64,000 nucleotides of DNA from Brugia malayi (Eukaryota; Nematoda; Chromadorea; Rhabditida; Onchocercidae): positions 10,978,187-11,042,186 of the forward strand of contig NW_025062475.1 of assembly GCF_000002995.4 (NCBI RefSeq), written 5' to 3'. The translations under genes were made by a program, and so were the position numbers. This document shows positions 26,401-39,389 of this stretch, in pieces. The notes under the pieces were generated by a model. The model ran no database searches. It worked only from the letters and a program-made list of their open reading frames with translations, and was not told the DNA's origin. Within the stretch, counting starts at the first letter, position 1; every line of letters starts with the position of its first letter.

Positions 26401-29400
26401 GAAAAAAAAAATTTTTTTTTTAAGTATTATAAGTTTAAGTGTTAGCAACCTTATTTTGTATAATATTTAAATTGGTAAGAAGTTGAAAAAATAACTAAAT
26501 TTTTTATTTTGCTTTTTTTCTCTTTTTTTTTTTTATTCTGTGAAATTTAATAAAATTGTTTTTCCCCTCCACTAATCTGATGAATCTGTGCACTAAACTG
26601 ATTATGTGATAGTGATAAAACATATATTTTTGAGGAAGAGATGAAAGGACATTAAGAGAAGAAAAATGGACAATTGAGGATGTCCAAAGATGAAACAAAG
26701 TGAAATGTTGTTGAGTTGTTTACCTGTGGTGTTGGAGTTAAATAACCAATACCAAAAGCAATTAGATTAGTCATCGATGTAATGCTAATTGATGGTCCAA
26801 TTTCGATAAAAACTTGTGCTAATCGCTCTTTGCGAGATGTCTTAGCCCTTAGATTGGTCCAACTTTGAATCATAATAAATGCATCGTCCACTCCTGTAAT
26901 TCATTTAAAATTTGATTTAATAATTAAAGGAAAAAATATTTAATTAATGCTACAATTTGGGTTATTTTGCAATTTTTTTCTCTAATAAACTCTTCTCATA
27001 CATTCCTCTATCTTCGATCATTTCTATGATAATATAACATAAATAATTTTTTTATCTCCTTATAGTCATACTTTAAAATTAAATCTTACTTTCTTTTTAA
27101 TTTTGGATCTACGTAAAATTAACTTCTGTCATAAATTAATTAACTTCCAGCATACATCATTACTAGAAATGCCATAAAAGAAGCTTCTATAGGATCAAAA
27201 ATTCATATAGTTTGCCAGTTTGATCAACTGCTACTTTTTTTCACCAAATTTTCGAGATCACTAAAAACCTTTCAGCACTTTGAAAACTTAGTGCTTAAAA
27301 ATAAATTTGTATCAAAAAAAAAAAAAAAAAAGTGAAATGAAATGACAAAAATAAATATACCAATTCCAAGAATGAGAAATGGTGTGACACACATCATAGA
27401 ATAAATGGGTAATCGTAACCAGGAAATAATACCAAAAGATGAGATGGCAGCTAGAAGTGGTGAAAATATTGTTGCAAAGACAATTGGCGGTAAAAGATTG
27501 AGTTCCATTTTGCGCCACACAACAAGAAATACGAAACAAATGAGAAAGAGAAATCCAACTGTCATTAATTTCGTTGCCTAATAATTTCTTTGATCAGTTC
27601 AAATGAATTTTTGAATTACAGAAAAAAAAAATTTAAATAACCAAAAAAATATTAGAAAATTCATCAGGGAATGAGTGAAGTTTCAAAAATTTCCATGAAT
27701 AACCGAATTAAAATGATAACTAATATAATTTCAAAGTAAAGTTTTTAAAAAAGTCCAAATAATTAAATAGTTAAATTTTTTTTTCACATCTTTTTATTTG
27801 CAAGAAAACATTTATATTATAAGTTTTTTTCACTTGATAAGCGCCTCGAATCATTTCACGATTTGCAATTTCGTCACCAAAAATATTGAAATTAATCCAT
27901 TTGGTGACATTTCTCCTTCTAGACATTTCAAACAATGTTATGGTGACATTTTGAAGTGTCTTAAGTTTATGTGCATTATCAGCATCAGCTAAATGCCAGA
28001 ACATAATTGTTCCTACATGTATTATCGTAGATCGATTCGAAAATACATAATCTAGAAATAATAAAGAAGTGTTTCATTTGAATAATAAAACTTTTTGTTA
28101 ATTAACAAGAAACATAAAATGATGAATACAAAAATAGTGACAGAAATATTCATTATAAAAAGCGAAAGAAATTTTTTTTTAAAAAAAAGAATTTATTCAA
28201 TTAGTTAAAAAACTTGGAAACATTGCCGGAGGACTGAACACTGAATAGATTTGAGCCAAGAAAAAATTCTTGTCCAAATACGGTTGATACTGGGAATGAA
28301 AATATAGCATCTTTGTCGTAATCAGTATCATTTCCATTTTTTTTGAATTCATCCTGAAATTTTTTTTTTTGTAATAAAATTGCAATTTTCTCTTACTCTT
28401 TTTGTCTCATTTTTGAAAATTATTTGTTAAAGACAAAAAAAATTTAATCTTTTGAAATCATATTTATTTATTTTCTACTTGCAAACTTTGCTGTTAAAAA
28501 AAAATCAATGAAAAAGAAATAATACAGTTATTTTCAATGATAACAATCAATTATTTTGTTTTGGCTTATTGTTAATTAAAAATTAATGATTACCCATTTA
28601 GAAATAAATAAAATTTAAATAAAATAATATTTCGTTTAAAAAAATTATGATTTTAAAAATAAGCATTGTTATAGGTAATTTCTGTGTACATTTACGATGA
28701 AGAAAACAACAAAAATTAACAAAAACTATTTTCTTTTAATATTACCCAGAAAATGCTAATTGGCTTATTGACATCACAAAATGGATGACAAATTGGTAAA
28801 TCAAAATATTCCGTATTATTTAAAACATCAGTCATTATTTTATTGATTTGAAACATTTCATCAATATGACTTTCACGTAGCATTGTTCCGCCATCTTTTG
28901 CATAAAATATAATAAAAGCACGTTGAGGAACACTAGCAATATTATAAAATTGTTTATATATTTCTTCTTCCCTGTAAAAAGCTTATTTTTAAGAAGAAAT
29001 AATTACTAATAAATGATTATTAAATTAAATTAAATAATGTTAAGAATTGGTTCAATGATAAAAAATAAAATATTTTAAAGCATACATTCGATATGTAATA
29101 TAATTATAGTCAAATTTAACAAAGTTAATAGCACTTTCTTTAGTTGACTCTCTTTTGCAGAATTGTAACTTAGGTGACTTATTATTATAAGTTAATGCTT
29201 ATGTTATCAATTACACCCCTTTGTTTGCGTTAAAAATTTTCTACGAAATTTTTTTTCTGGATTTTTTGGATATTTATTTTAAGTTGGCATTTGTCGATTG
29301 CTTACGACTACTTTCTCAAACTTTTTAATATTATTTACTAACTTTGATCAACAATAATTTTTATCTCATTACAATACCCATTCGATTTTGCAACCTACTC

Positions 29401-30269
29401 GATTCAGATCATATTTCACCTACATCAACTAACATTTAGCAAAAATTAGGAATATCAAACCTCTAAATCATTATTTTTTTACACTTTCATCCTTTTTTTT
29501 TTTTTTTTTTTTAATTTATACATAAATATACTGTCGAAAAAATTTTGAAAAAAAAAAGAAAAAATTATGAATGCTTTTTTGAATGATACAGAAATGATCT
29601 GAATGATAATTATGATGACATTATCATTAGTTATCACTAGTAATAGTAAAAATAGAGAGAAATTAATGATACCTGGCTGCTCTCGACTTAGGTGGTGAGA
29701 AGCTACGTCGTATGTCATCTTCTAAAGTGGAATGAAATAGTGAAAATGACAGAAATGCGGAAAAGAAAAGTGTTGCAAAAAGGAATTGGTATGGATATGT
29801 GGCAATGGTAATAGCAATCTGTCGATTAACTCGATCATATGTATGCCTAAAAAATACATCTAATTTAATTAAATTTAATTCAAAATTTTTGCAGATATAA
29901 CCTCTGATAAAATTTTTCTTATTTTATTCAAATTTTGGAATTTTTATTTTTTTAAATACTGCACTAATTTTTTTTTTTGAATGGAATTTTGGAATATTGT
30001 TATAAAATAGTAGAGAAAAAAAAACATGAAAAATTGTCATTAGCAATATCAAATAACAAATGCTTATTTATGAGTAAGACAGAATTACTTAAAAAATTAA
30101 ATCCAAACAATTCAAAGATTATTTACATTTGTTACTAAATCATTTATAAATTAATTTAATAAAATAAATCATAAATTATTCATGAAATTATCTACAACAA
30201 ATGGCATAATAGAAAAAGATTATACAAAATAGAAATGAAAGAAAGAAAAAAAGATTCCGCTTACTCCAT
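23407..30269 (-). CDS. Patched-related (PTR) family protein with sterol-sensing domain
   Basis: Multi-pass membrane protein of the nematode-expanded Patched-related/RND family, of which several members act in moulting, cuticle and membrane trafficking. Exons from the start: 30265-30269, 29673-29846, 28746-28971, 28227-28353, 27834-28051, 27361-27577, 26724-26893, 26258-26398, 25874-26064, 25458-25530, 24975-25207, 24193-24491, 23875-24062, 23407-23652; about 835 residues. The first membrane segment is near residues 12-35, then a lumenal domain, then a sterol-sensing block with FLILGIGVDDAFIM and SMTNLIAFGIGYLTPTPQ, a second lumenal domain with Asn-Xaa-Ser/Thr sites, and a C-terminal block with the RND-type motif GFSVDYTAHI. 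Two junctions are uncertain: the 5-base first coding exon, and the end of the exon at 28227 (GC donor, or a GT donor at 28241). The particular ptr gene cannot be assigned. Confidence 0.92.
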
Positions 30270-30468
30270 TTGAAGACTTGATTAAAGTCATTTACAAAGA
30301 TGAAATTCCAATCCTGAATTCAAATCACGTGACCTGCGTGTCAACTATAGCTGAAATTATCTTATCCAGGTGACAAATAGAGACAACTCTGATATATACC
30401 AAATTAATGCTTTTTCTATTTGCTAGGAAGAGATATTTATTTCATTTGTTATCGCTTATAAAAATCTG

Positions 30469-30471
<3 letters not shown>

Positions 30472-30501
<30 letters not shown>
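30472..30501. repeat. (CT)n microsatellite
   Basis: About 30 bases of CT repeats roughly 200 bases upstream of the PTR start codon. Equivalent to a GA tract on the gene's own strand, as also found upstream of collagen A. Confidence 0.93.
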
Positions 30502-30504
<3 letters not shown>

Positions 30505-32664
30505 CCTCTACTTTATCACTATCAATCAATTTCGTGTCAAAATTTTCATCAACTTTTAATGAACTTGAAGATAAAAATTTTTAATTACAAGATATTTAAG
30601 TTACTGATTAATCGAAATTCAAAATGATTTGATCAATAATAGATAATTTACGAAATGCTATTGGAAATGAATCGGAAAAAGAGACAACAACTGGTTGTAT
30701 ATTTTTTAAATCGACCAAAAAAAAAAAAAAAAAGGTTCTTAATTTAGGAACTCTTCCGAAAAACTGGAAATAGATTGAAATATAGTCAATTTAAGGGCGG
30801 ATATTGGAAATTGATGAGAGAAAAATTGAGTTTAAAATGGACGATGTGACATTAAAAAACGATGGAAGAGAGAAGTCCAATTGATGTTTATTTTATTTAT
30901 TTATTTTTTTTTTTTTATTGTAATGTATTAAAATTCACCTTAGTAGGTTTTTTCCATTTCATTTTACAAACATTGAAATTTAAAATTAATCAAATTGCTT
31001 AGATTTTTGTACCATAAAAACTTTTTTTACCTTCTCATACCTGGTCAATAATTAATCAATCAATAATTAATCAAAAGGTTCAAGAAAAAATGCTGAGAAT
31101 GATATAAACACACACACCTATACATACATATAGAAAATATCAAATATTCCTCAAAAATTGTTTAACCTTACAAAAAATTATTCTAGTGTTTATGTCTTCC
31201 ATTTCTATATTTTTTGTTTAATTTTATCACTGATTGTTCAAAAATTTTAAAAAGTTATTACATTTAATTTTTTAAATTAAATTTCTAGTTGTATTGTAGT
31301 TTTGAAAAATTTATTTGAAATAATGTATGCAAAAAAAAAAAGTAAACTAAGATTAATTTTCAAAATAGCTTTTCCGATTATTTCGATCACTTCCAAAAAA
31401 AAAAAAAAAAAGCTGTTCATAGTTGGTTAAATTAGTTGAAATAATTGCTTCACGGATGAATGAATAAATAAAGAAATAAATGGACGAATGGACAAAAGAG
31501 CAACGAATGATTCGTTTCTCATAGAATTTAATTCCTCTGTGTCATATTTCAAAAAATTGTCACTGAATGCTAACCTTTTCGAAAATTAGAGATAATTTTT
31601 TATTATTGTAGAAATAAACAAAGAAAAAAAAAAAAAGAAAAAGAAAATCAAATATCAAACTGGATAAACTCAAATTAAATGAATTAATATCAGAATTTGC
31701 CGAGCAATTATCAAACTCTGTAGCACTTCAAATAATACAAAAAGTAATTTAATTAATCTGATCTGATGTTTCTCCCATTAAAAAAGGATTTAATTTTGTC
31801 CATTTGAAAAAAGATGCAAGATGAAATCATGAAAAAATTTTATTTTTGTGCACTTCATTAGTGTAAGTTGTCGATATTAGAATTTCTAATATTTATTTAC
31901 TAGTCTTTTTAAGAAAAGTTAATAGTAACATTTTATAGATGAAAAAAAGTCTCAAGTATTCGAATAAGTGCTTAATTTCTATGCATTATATCTCAGTAAT
32001 TAACAAGTGAATGAATGAATGACTGAAATTAATTGTAATTGTTGAAGAAATTTACATCAATAAATAAATTGAAAAAGAGAAACTTTACAAATTATAGAAA
32101 AACTTTACAAAATTTCTCATTGAAACAAACAAAAATAAAAAATAAAAACTACAAAGGAAAATTTAATTCTGTGAATGTGTCATCTGAAACCTATCAAAAT
32201 GAGAAAGTAATTTTTAAAAACTAAAAGTAATTATTGTACTGTTTAATATGAATTAATTGTTAAATTAAAAAATGATACCATTTCTTGACAACAAGTCATT
32301 TCTATACCCTAAAAAATTGCTTATATTGTTACTAAAGAGCTATCATTAATTGCAAGTGTTGTTGAAATGTCAAAAGTTGACTATTTTTTTTTCTTTAAAA
32401 GATAGTCGGTGAAATAATTACTTTAGTAAAATTATTTATTAAATGTTAATTCAATCAGTGTCGATTTTTAAACTAATTTACTAGAAATTTCGATGGCAAG
32501 CTTTTTCTTCTTACTTATGTATTATACTTATTTTTCCAAACAGCGACAAAAGTAAACAAGAAAAAATAAAAAGAGAAAAGGAAAGATAAACAGTAATCAA
32601 ATCAAAAAACCAGTTTCAAGAACAATATAGTTGATTACAAGGAAGAGTACAGTAGATGAAGATA

Positions 32665-32724
32665 TCTCGAAAGAATACAATGTGACATGAAATTTCTCGA
32701 AAGGATATAATGTGACATGAAATT
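32665..32724. repeat. 30-base tandem duplication
   Basis: Two near-identical adjacent copies beginning TCTCGAAAG at 32665 and 32695, both containing AATGTGACATGAAAT. Confidence 0.85.
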
Positions 32725-35150
32725 GTTAACTGAAAATGATCAGAAGAAATTGGAGTATTTTAGGGAATTAAAATGCATACAATTTACAGTTGCTAAAAGA
32801 TTTATTAAATTTATGCATGCAAAGTACTTTAGCATAATTTCAAAGTTCAATTAGAGGTGATAATATCCATACAGTAAATAAAATGATAAAATAGGATATC
32901 ATAGATAATAGCGAGAATAAAGGATTGATTAATCGCTATATTATGATGACAAATAAATATCACAAGACTAAGGAAGGGAAAGGCTGGTAGTAATGGGAAA
33001 TTAACTAATAAGACATTATAAAAAGTACTACTACAATTTTAAGTATTAAGTGGGCATGTCAGTTTCAGAATTCACTCAAACTTTTCATAATTATCATTGA
33101 AAATGATATATTTGAAGGAAAAAATAAAGATTATAATTGGATTTATATATCATTTAATGAGTTAGTTCTACACTATCTTTGGACTTTCAAATTTGCTAAT
33201 TTGAAAAATTTCCATAATTTAAGACATTCAGGTGATATAAAAATTATCGTTCACAAGATGATGCATTTAACATCCTCGAGATAAATTTGTTTGATAATAT
33301 TTATGGCGCTAAAGTACCATAATTTATTTCGGTCTGTCTGAATTTTTTTAAATTTATCTTAATTTGTCTTCAATTTATTTAAATGACAATTATTGATTTA
33401 ATTTAAATTTAGAATGAAGTGTAAGGGCACAAATGCAATGCATAAGATTTCATTCATATAATCAAAATTAGTTAATAAACAATTCGGAGTATAGCATTAA
33501 TATATTCAAAATTATATTATTCACATCATGATTATTACAGTAATTATCATCAAACTGGTTTAAGAATACCAAGTAGTATTTTTCAGTAATTTTCATTTCC
33601 AGAACTTTAACCATACAAATTGAAGAGATACTTCTTTTCAATTTTTTTCTTTTGAAGAGATTAATAGAGAAGAGAAGAGAAGAAATGGATCAACCGAAAC
33701 GATTATTTAGTAGAGCAAATATTTTTTTGAAGTATGCAAAATGAGAAAAAAAATAAATTTATTGGAGAGTAATATGATTTTTTTGTTGATCCATAATAAC
33801 TCAAGTCTTATCCAATGCTGTTATTAAGGAAACTTTTGAAGAAGATTCATTTCAATTGAATTTTTTGACTCCCTATTTTAGTCAATAATTTGAAAAACTG
33901 AAGCAAATCAATTCAACAAATTCAAATAAAATGGACATGCAAATAATGAATAATGAAACAAATAAGTTAAAAACAGAATGATTAAACAAATGAACTAAAT
34001 AAATTAACACATAATTAGTTAACTAAATGAGCAAATCAGCGAAAAATCCAACATCGACTAGGAAAGCATAACAGGCTAAGGAACGAAAGAAACATTTGGT
34101 GAAAGAGTTCCAACTTACATTAATAATTATTTCATTCATAACCTTTTTCAACTCTCATTCAACTTTATTTTATTTTACTGTATTCTCTTCCATTTTATTC
34201 TACTTAATCCTTATATTTCCATATAATAATAGGGATAACAGGTCTCAATCGCTATCAATCTGTATTTACTATCATTTACTTCAAACGATAATTGTTACCT
34301 TCTCTTTATTTTTTTTTCAATAAAACTTAAATTCAAAATTTTAAAAACATCAAAATAAAACTTGAAGGACTATGAATTATAATTTGGACTCGAAAACTAT
34401 GGTTTTGTAAGCATGGCGCCAAACATCAAAATCGGCAGTTCATCAATAGTAATTTTCTGAATATGGATAAAAGAAGATTACCAACTTATCTGAAATTGAA
34501 ACAATGTCCTTATTTTTGGAGCAGTGTGATATTTGGAAGTATTCCACTAATAGATTAGAAACTACGGTATTACATAGCAAACTACGGTATTAAACTATGG
34601 TATTACACAACACATCGGTAATTTCGATGCTGAAATTAAGGCCAAATTAAACTAAGTTATTCTAAAAATATAATTGGAATAGATGAATGAGACAAAAGAA
34701 AAATGAAATGCTTCCTCTTAATATAGACAGTAACAATGAAATGCATTTGAATTATATCTATTATCAACCATTTAATTGCAATTAACTATAAGTTCGAATT
34801 TTTAATGTGATAATATCACTGAGATCCGAGTAAGCGTGGACCCGGTTAGAGTCCGAATGTGTCACGTAGGATAGAATAAAAAATTGTTAAATCCAAAAAA
34901 ATTTTTCTTCTTGAGTCTGACAAATTCACTAAAGAATGCTTTATAATATGCAAAGTAAGGAGATACTTTCCATACAATAGAATATACAGTACATACTAAT
35001 AGTTAAGTAAATATTTAATACAATAAATAAACGAAATTCTTGACAGGAGCAGAAAAATCTTGTCTAAAACTGTGATAAATGAACAATTTTTGAAACTGTC
35101 ATTTGATGGAATAGAAAGAATGATACAGTGCATTGCATCATTATAAAGTC

Positions 35151-37134
35151 TCATAAAATATTTCGATTAAACACCTGTAATTCAAAAGTGAAATGATTCA
35201 ACAAACGGCTGTATTCCTGTGATTCACGGTTATCGCTGTCATCAGACTTAAAACTATCCTCATCATTGCTAGTATCATCATCATCACCATCATCACCATC
35301 ATCACTGATACGTTCAATTCGCAGGACTGAGGTATAATTATTATGATCATTACCAACTTCTTCATGATCGTTAAACGAGTTAGGTGTTTCCATATTGTCA
35401 TGGTTTACTGCATCAGTTTCGCTGACTGCATCCGAAAACGTTCCAAGTGAAATTGACGATGTATCACTAGCTGATGCTTCCAATAGGCTTGTCATGTCTA
35501 AAGATACCTTACTGACGTTATTTAAATCATTTTCCTAGATATTATCCTACAATGATAAGCAAGTGATAATACTTTGGTAATAATATGTTCCCATAAGCTT
35601 CAAAATATCTATTAAATAAATCCAAGTCTAAACAGATTATTATCAGAAACTGCAAAATTTTACTGTTAGAATAAATCTTCCCGAGATAGTGATTAAAGTT
35701 CAACCTATAACAACAGCAGTACCCTTGAATATATGAAAATAAAATAAATACGGTACCAGCATCACTTGAATCATGATAATCCAAATCTTCACTTTCCGAA
35801 CTACTCATACTTGAGTCCTCGTCACTACCTGTGAAATCACTATCCACTTCTTCATCTAAAAATGCACATATAACTAATTTATTCTTTCAACTTCATTTAT
35901 GAATTTTTTTTTTAAAGTTCAATAACTTCTGCACAAATTCGGTTAGTTTTTATAAAATTAATCATAAGTCCAACCTTCAGAATCACCACTGTTATTGTTG
36001 CAATTTTCATCATTACCAGCACTACGATGACCAACATCACATTTATCCATCTTTTTGGATTTCTGTAGTGACGGAACATTTTTCTAAGCAAAAGACAAAC
36101 TACTGTCCTAATAAGCAAGCATTCCCTAATCAAAAATTGTCAATTTAATGTAAATTAAAAGAGAACTGTTTAACAAAAAACTTTCTCCAGTATTTGCATT
36201 TTCGCATTGTAGTAAACGAGGATGATTTGAGCAATGTGAAATATTAGTAATATAACCATGCTACCAGTGTTAATCAAAGAAGTCTTGTGTTAGACAACCA
36301 AATCATTCATTATTAGCCAGTACTAATATATTAACTAAGGTCACTGAGCTATACAAGTCTGAGATAAATGAAATGATCGTAGACTATCACTTCTAAATCT
36401 TCAATAATAGCTATCTAAAGTCATCACGAGAATATACCGACTTTAAATACATAGATTTACAATACAGATCATATTAGCTGTGAAAGAGTTATCATTACCG
36501 TATCAGAATCAGTTACTGAAGTTTTGCTATCATTCACAGCTTTATCGGTACAATTAGCAAAATATAAACGTTTCACGATATTCATAGGTGTTGACGCTGC
36601 ACGACAGGTAGGACACTGTTGAGATTGCTGCAATCTTAAAGTTGGCTTAATCTTTCCTACTGAATATTTTTTCTGAATTACTCCTCTTACAGATTACTGG
36701 AACGAATTACAAATCTGAACATTAAAATCTAGTACTGCTCGAGATATTCCGCAGAATTTATTACCTAACATTGACTTTAGTGCATAACAGAAGTAGTCGA
36801 ACATGACCATCTAAACTATGTTTATAATCATTTAATCATTACCCAACTGGTTAAACTACCGATAAACGAAAAAATGTACTATAAGGAAAGATGTTTTTTG
36901 GATGAGTAAAAAATGTTTGGAAATTTAGTTGACATTGTTTAAAGTCAACAATCATCGATATCGTGAACTATTTACTTCAGTAGATAAAAATATTCAAAAA
37001 AAAAGAGAAAAAAGAAATCTTACCGCAAGCCAACGCCGGATACAGTTATAATGGAATGTGTGTCCACACGGTAGAGACGAAACATTGCTAAGGCATAGAT
37101 TTTGTGTACAAATCACACAACTACCAACTTCCAT
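35151..37134 (-). CDS. RING-H2 protein with TRAIP-like RING and acidic tail
   Basis: Probable E3 ubiquitin ligase of 257 residues. Exons from the start: 37024-37134, 36499-36627, 35975-36062, 35757-35855, 35151-35497. Residues 6-50 form a RING-H2 finger (SCVICTQNLC, LPCGHTFHYNC, CIRRWLA, QQCPTCRA), followed by IVKRLYF, which resembles the segment after the RING in TRAIP (RNF206). Unlike TRAIP I see no coiled coil. Instead the rest is rich in Asp, Glu and Ser (SDEDSS, SESEDLD, DDGDDGDDDD), partly encoded by a trinucleotide repeat near 35278-35307. A good donor (CAG, then gtgttt) near 35168 leaves open that the gene continues and that the stop at 35151 belongs to an intron. The start is the first Met before the RING. 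The RING identity is firm; TRAIP orthology is tentative. Confidence 0.8.
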
Positions 37135-39389
37135 ATCTGCATTATATCCTTGCTATGAAAACATATCTTAACAAATATCACTACGAACTGGAACATTCAT
37201 CCAATATAAATTCATTCATTCATTCATTAAACTGCCTCTCTCAGATAGAAGTATTGCATGCTGCTATGTATCACTAATGATTGATTATCTAACTCAATGA
37301 TTAAATGATACAAAGTAGTTATTTGTTTCGATATGTTAGTAATCAAAAAAACTAAATGTTAACAGTATTACAAATGCTCTATTTTATCACATTTCTTGGA
37401 ATCATCGGAAAAAACCAAAACACAAGAACATATTACTGTATGAAAAAAGAGATTAATCGATATGATAAACAAATCACAGCCATCAATGAAACTAATTAAC
37501 ATAAATCCACTAATTCGAAAAAGCAATGAATAATTACAACGAATAATTATTCGTTTTTATTCTCTTTATTCTCAATTTATTTATTTATTACGTTCTTATT
37601 CTCAATTTATTTATTACGTTTTTATTCTCAATTTATTCTCTACCATTTATGAATGCAAAAATCGACGTGAAAAATCTAGAAATTTACGATATTAAAAATG
37701 AAAAAGAAAGGAAAATGAATAGTACACCATGAAACTAAACTAAAGTAATGAATGTCACATTTCATTCCCTTCCTTATGTATATTAATGACAACATAACAT
37801 CCCAAACTCTGCATACATCATCTCACAGTCATAAACTAATCGATGATACACTGTGTACATTGCATTTTCATATTAGATCAGCCACCTAACAGTTCGTTTT
37901 ATTCACTCCTTTACACTTCGTCTATATCACATATAACCGATCATATTTGTGCGGATTCTCAGTGCTTATTCGTTCTAACGAGATATCAAGGAAAAGAAAA
38001 TTCATTACGATTAAATCACATTGATAATTATGTAGACCAATCAATAGGACGACTGAATTTTGTAAAATCAGAAATTCTTTTTTTATACTTTCTGATATTA
38101 TTTTTCTTTCCTGCTGAAAATACCTGTAGCAGTTAGACGATAAATGAAGAAAACATCTGGGATGTGATATTAATCTTTTATTGTTTCTATTATATGCTTT
38201 TTCTCTTAATCGAAATGAAAATTGCTGATAACACATTAAAAAAATAAAGAACAGAAATTTACTGCAAATATCAAATTAAAGAGGAATAGAGAAGATAAAA
38301 TCATAGCTACTTATCAAATACAACCAAGAAAAAAAAAAAGAATATCAACTAAAGTGATTGCTCAACGATCGGAACAAATTGCCGAATAATATATGATCTT
38401 TCTTCCCCCGGTAATGATTGATCCTTCTTGATACGAAAAACAAAATGGCCAATAATTATTAGAGCTTTTTGTTATCAAAATGGTTACAAGTTGTGGGTAC
38501 TACAGTTAACGGTGTGCAATCAAAGTAAAAAAAAAATTATCACCTAAAACGCAATAAATTTTAACTAAAAAAATGTTTGATTAAAAAAATAAATGTTTGA
38601 TTTAGAAAAAGGCTAAAATGTTTAATTAAAAAAAAAGAAAAAAACAGTACAACCTTTTTCTAATCAAAAAGCTGATATGTACAGTTAGAAATCACGAAAT
38701 ATTACTTTGATGGATTGAGCTTGAAACATCATAGCTTCGATCACAAATATTAAGCAAAGTTGATTATTTTCAGTTTACACAAACAACATTATCACCGTTT
38801 TGATAATAAAATAATGGTAAGAATACTATACAATACTATACAAGCATGCACATCCATTAGAGTATTGCACGGAAACGCCTTTCAATATGTAAACTCAAAA
38901 TATCTATCCCTTGAAAATTACAGAAAATCTTTTAAATATATTTTAAAGAAATGGAAGCATAATTGAGATACAATCGCGATATAGTATTAGTGAAATCACA
39001 TCAACATCTCAAACAATGCCACTATTCAGCATCGTATTTCTACAGTGATGGCGGTAGAGGATGCACAATACAGAATCAGATAAGAATAGAGAAGAAAAAA
39101 AAATTTTCTAACTGAAAAGGACCAATTATCAGCCATCATTTTCAAGCTATCAATGTTTAGCGCATTTGGATACACGACTTATACATTGATAGTCATGATG
39201 GTTAAAGCTCTAGAGAATGTTCCATTCAAGATTTGATATCAGATAACCATATGCTATTCCTTCATCACAATGAAAGCTCATTCAGCTTTCGTTGGACACT
39301 ATCCTTATACTTTAAGACATATACAATAAAATCTTCAATTATTGAAAAGGATTTTATGAAAGCTCTCTTACAATTGTTCCAAATTAAAA
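37135..39389. other. Intergenic region between the RING gene and ITFG1
   Basis: About 2.25 kb between the ITFG1 stop and the RING gene start, both minus strand. It holds a short tandem repeat at 37557-37643 and several poly(A) runs. No coding exon was recognised. Confidence 0.55.
37557..37643. repeat. Short AT-rich tandem repeat
   Basis: Three imperfect copies of a unit containing TTATTCTCAATTTATT, two of them followed by ATTACGTT. Confidence 0.8.

Larger units (their letters stand above)
30270..35150. other. Long AT-rich region without recognisable genes
   Basis: About 4.9 kb between the PTR start and the RING gene stop. Contains a CT microsatellite, poly(A) runs and a 30-base tandem duplication. 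Open frames here are short and low-complexity. A small patch of higher GC is visible at about 34820-34870. The proximal part should hold the PTR promoter. Confidence 0.6.

Noticed and set aside
32039..32224. Lys/Asn-rich 61-codon frame
   Set aside because: Low-complexity AT-rich sequence with no splice context or similarity.
34820..34870. Small GC-richer patch that might be a tRNA or a missing 3' exon of the RING gene
   Set aside because: No cloverleaf arms or internal promoter boxes could be traced, and no splice-linked frame was convincing.
30270..35150. Possible mobile element or hidden gene in the long gap
   Set aside because: No transposase-like frame, terminal repeats or target duplication were seen; only simple repeats.
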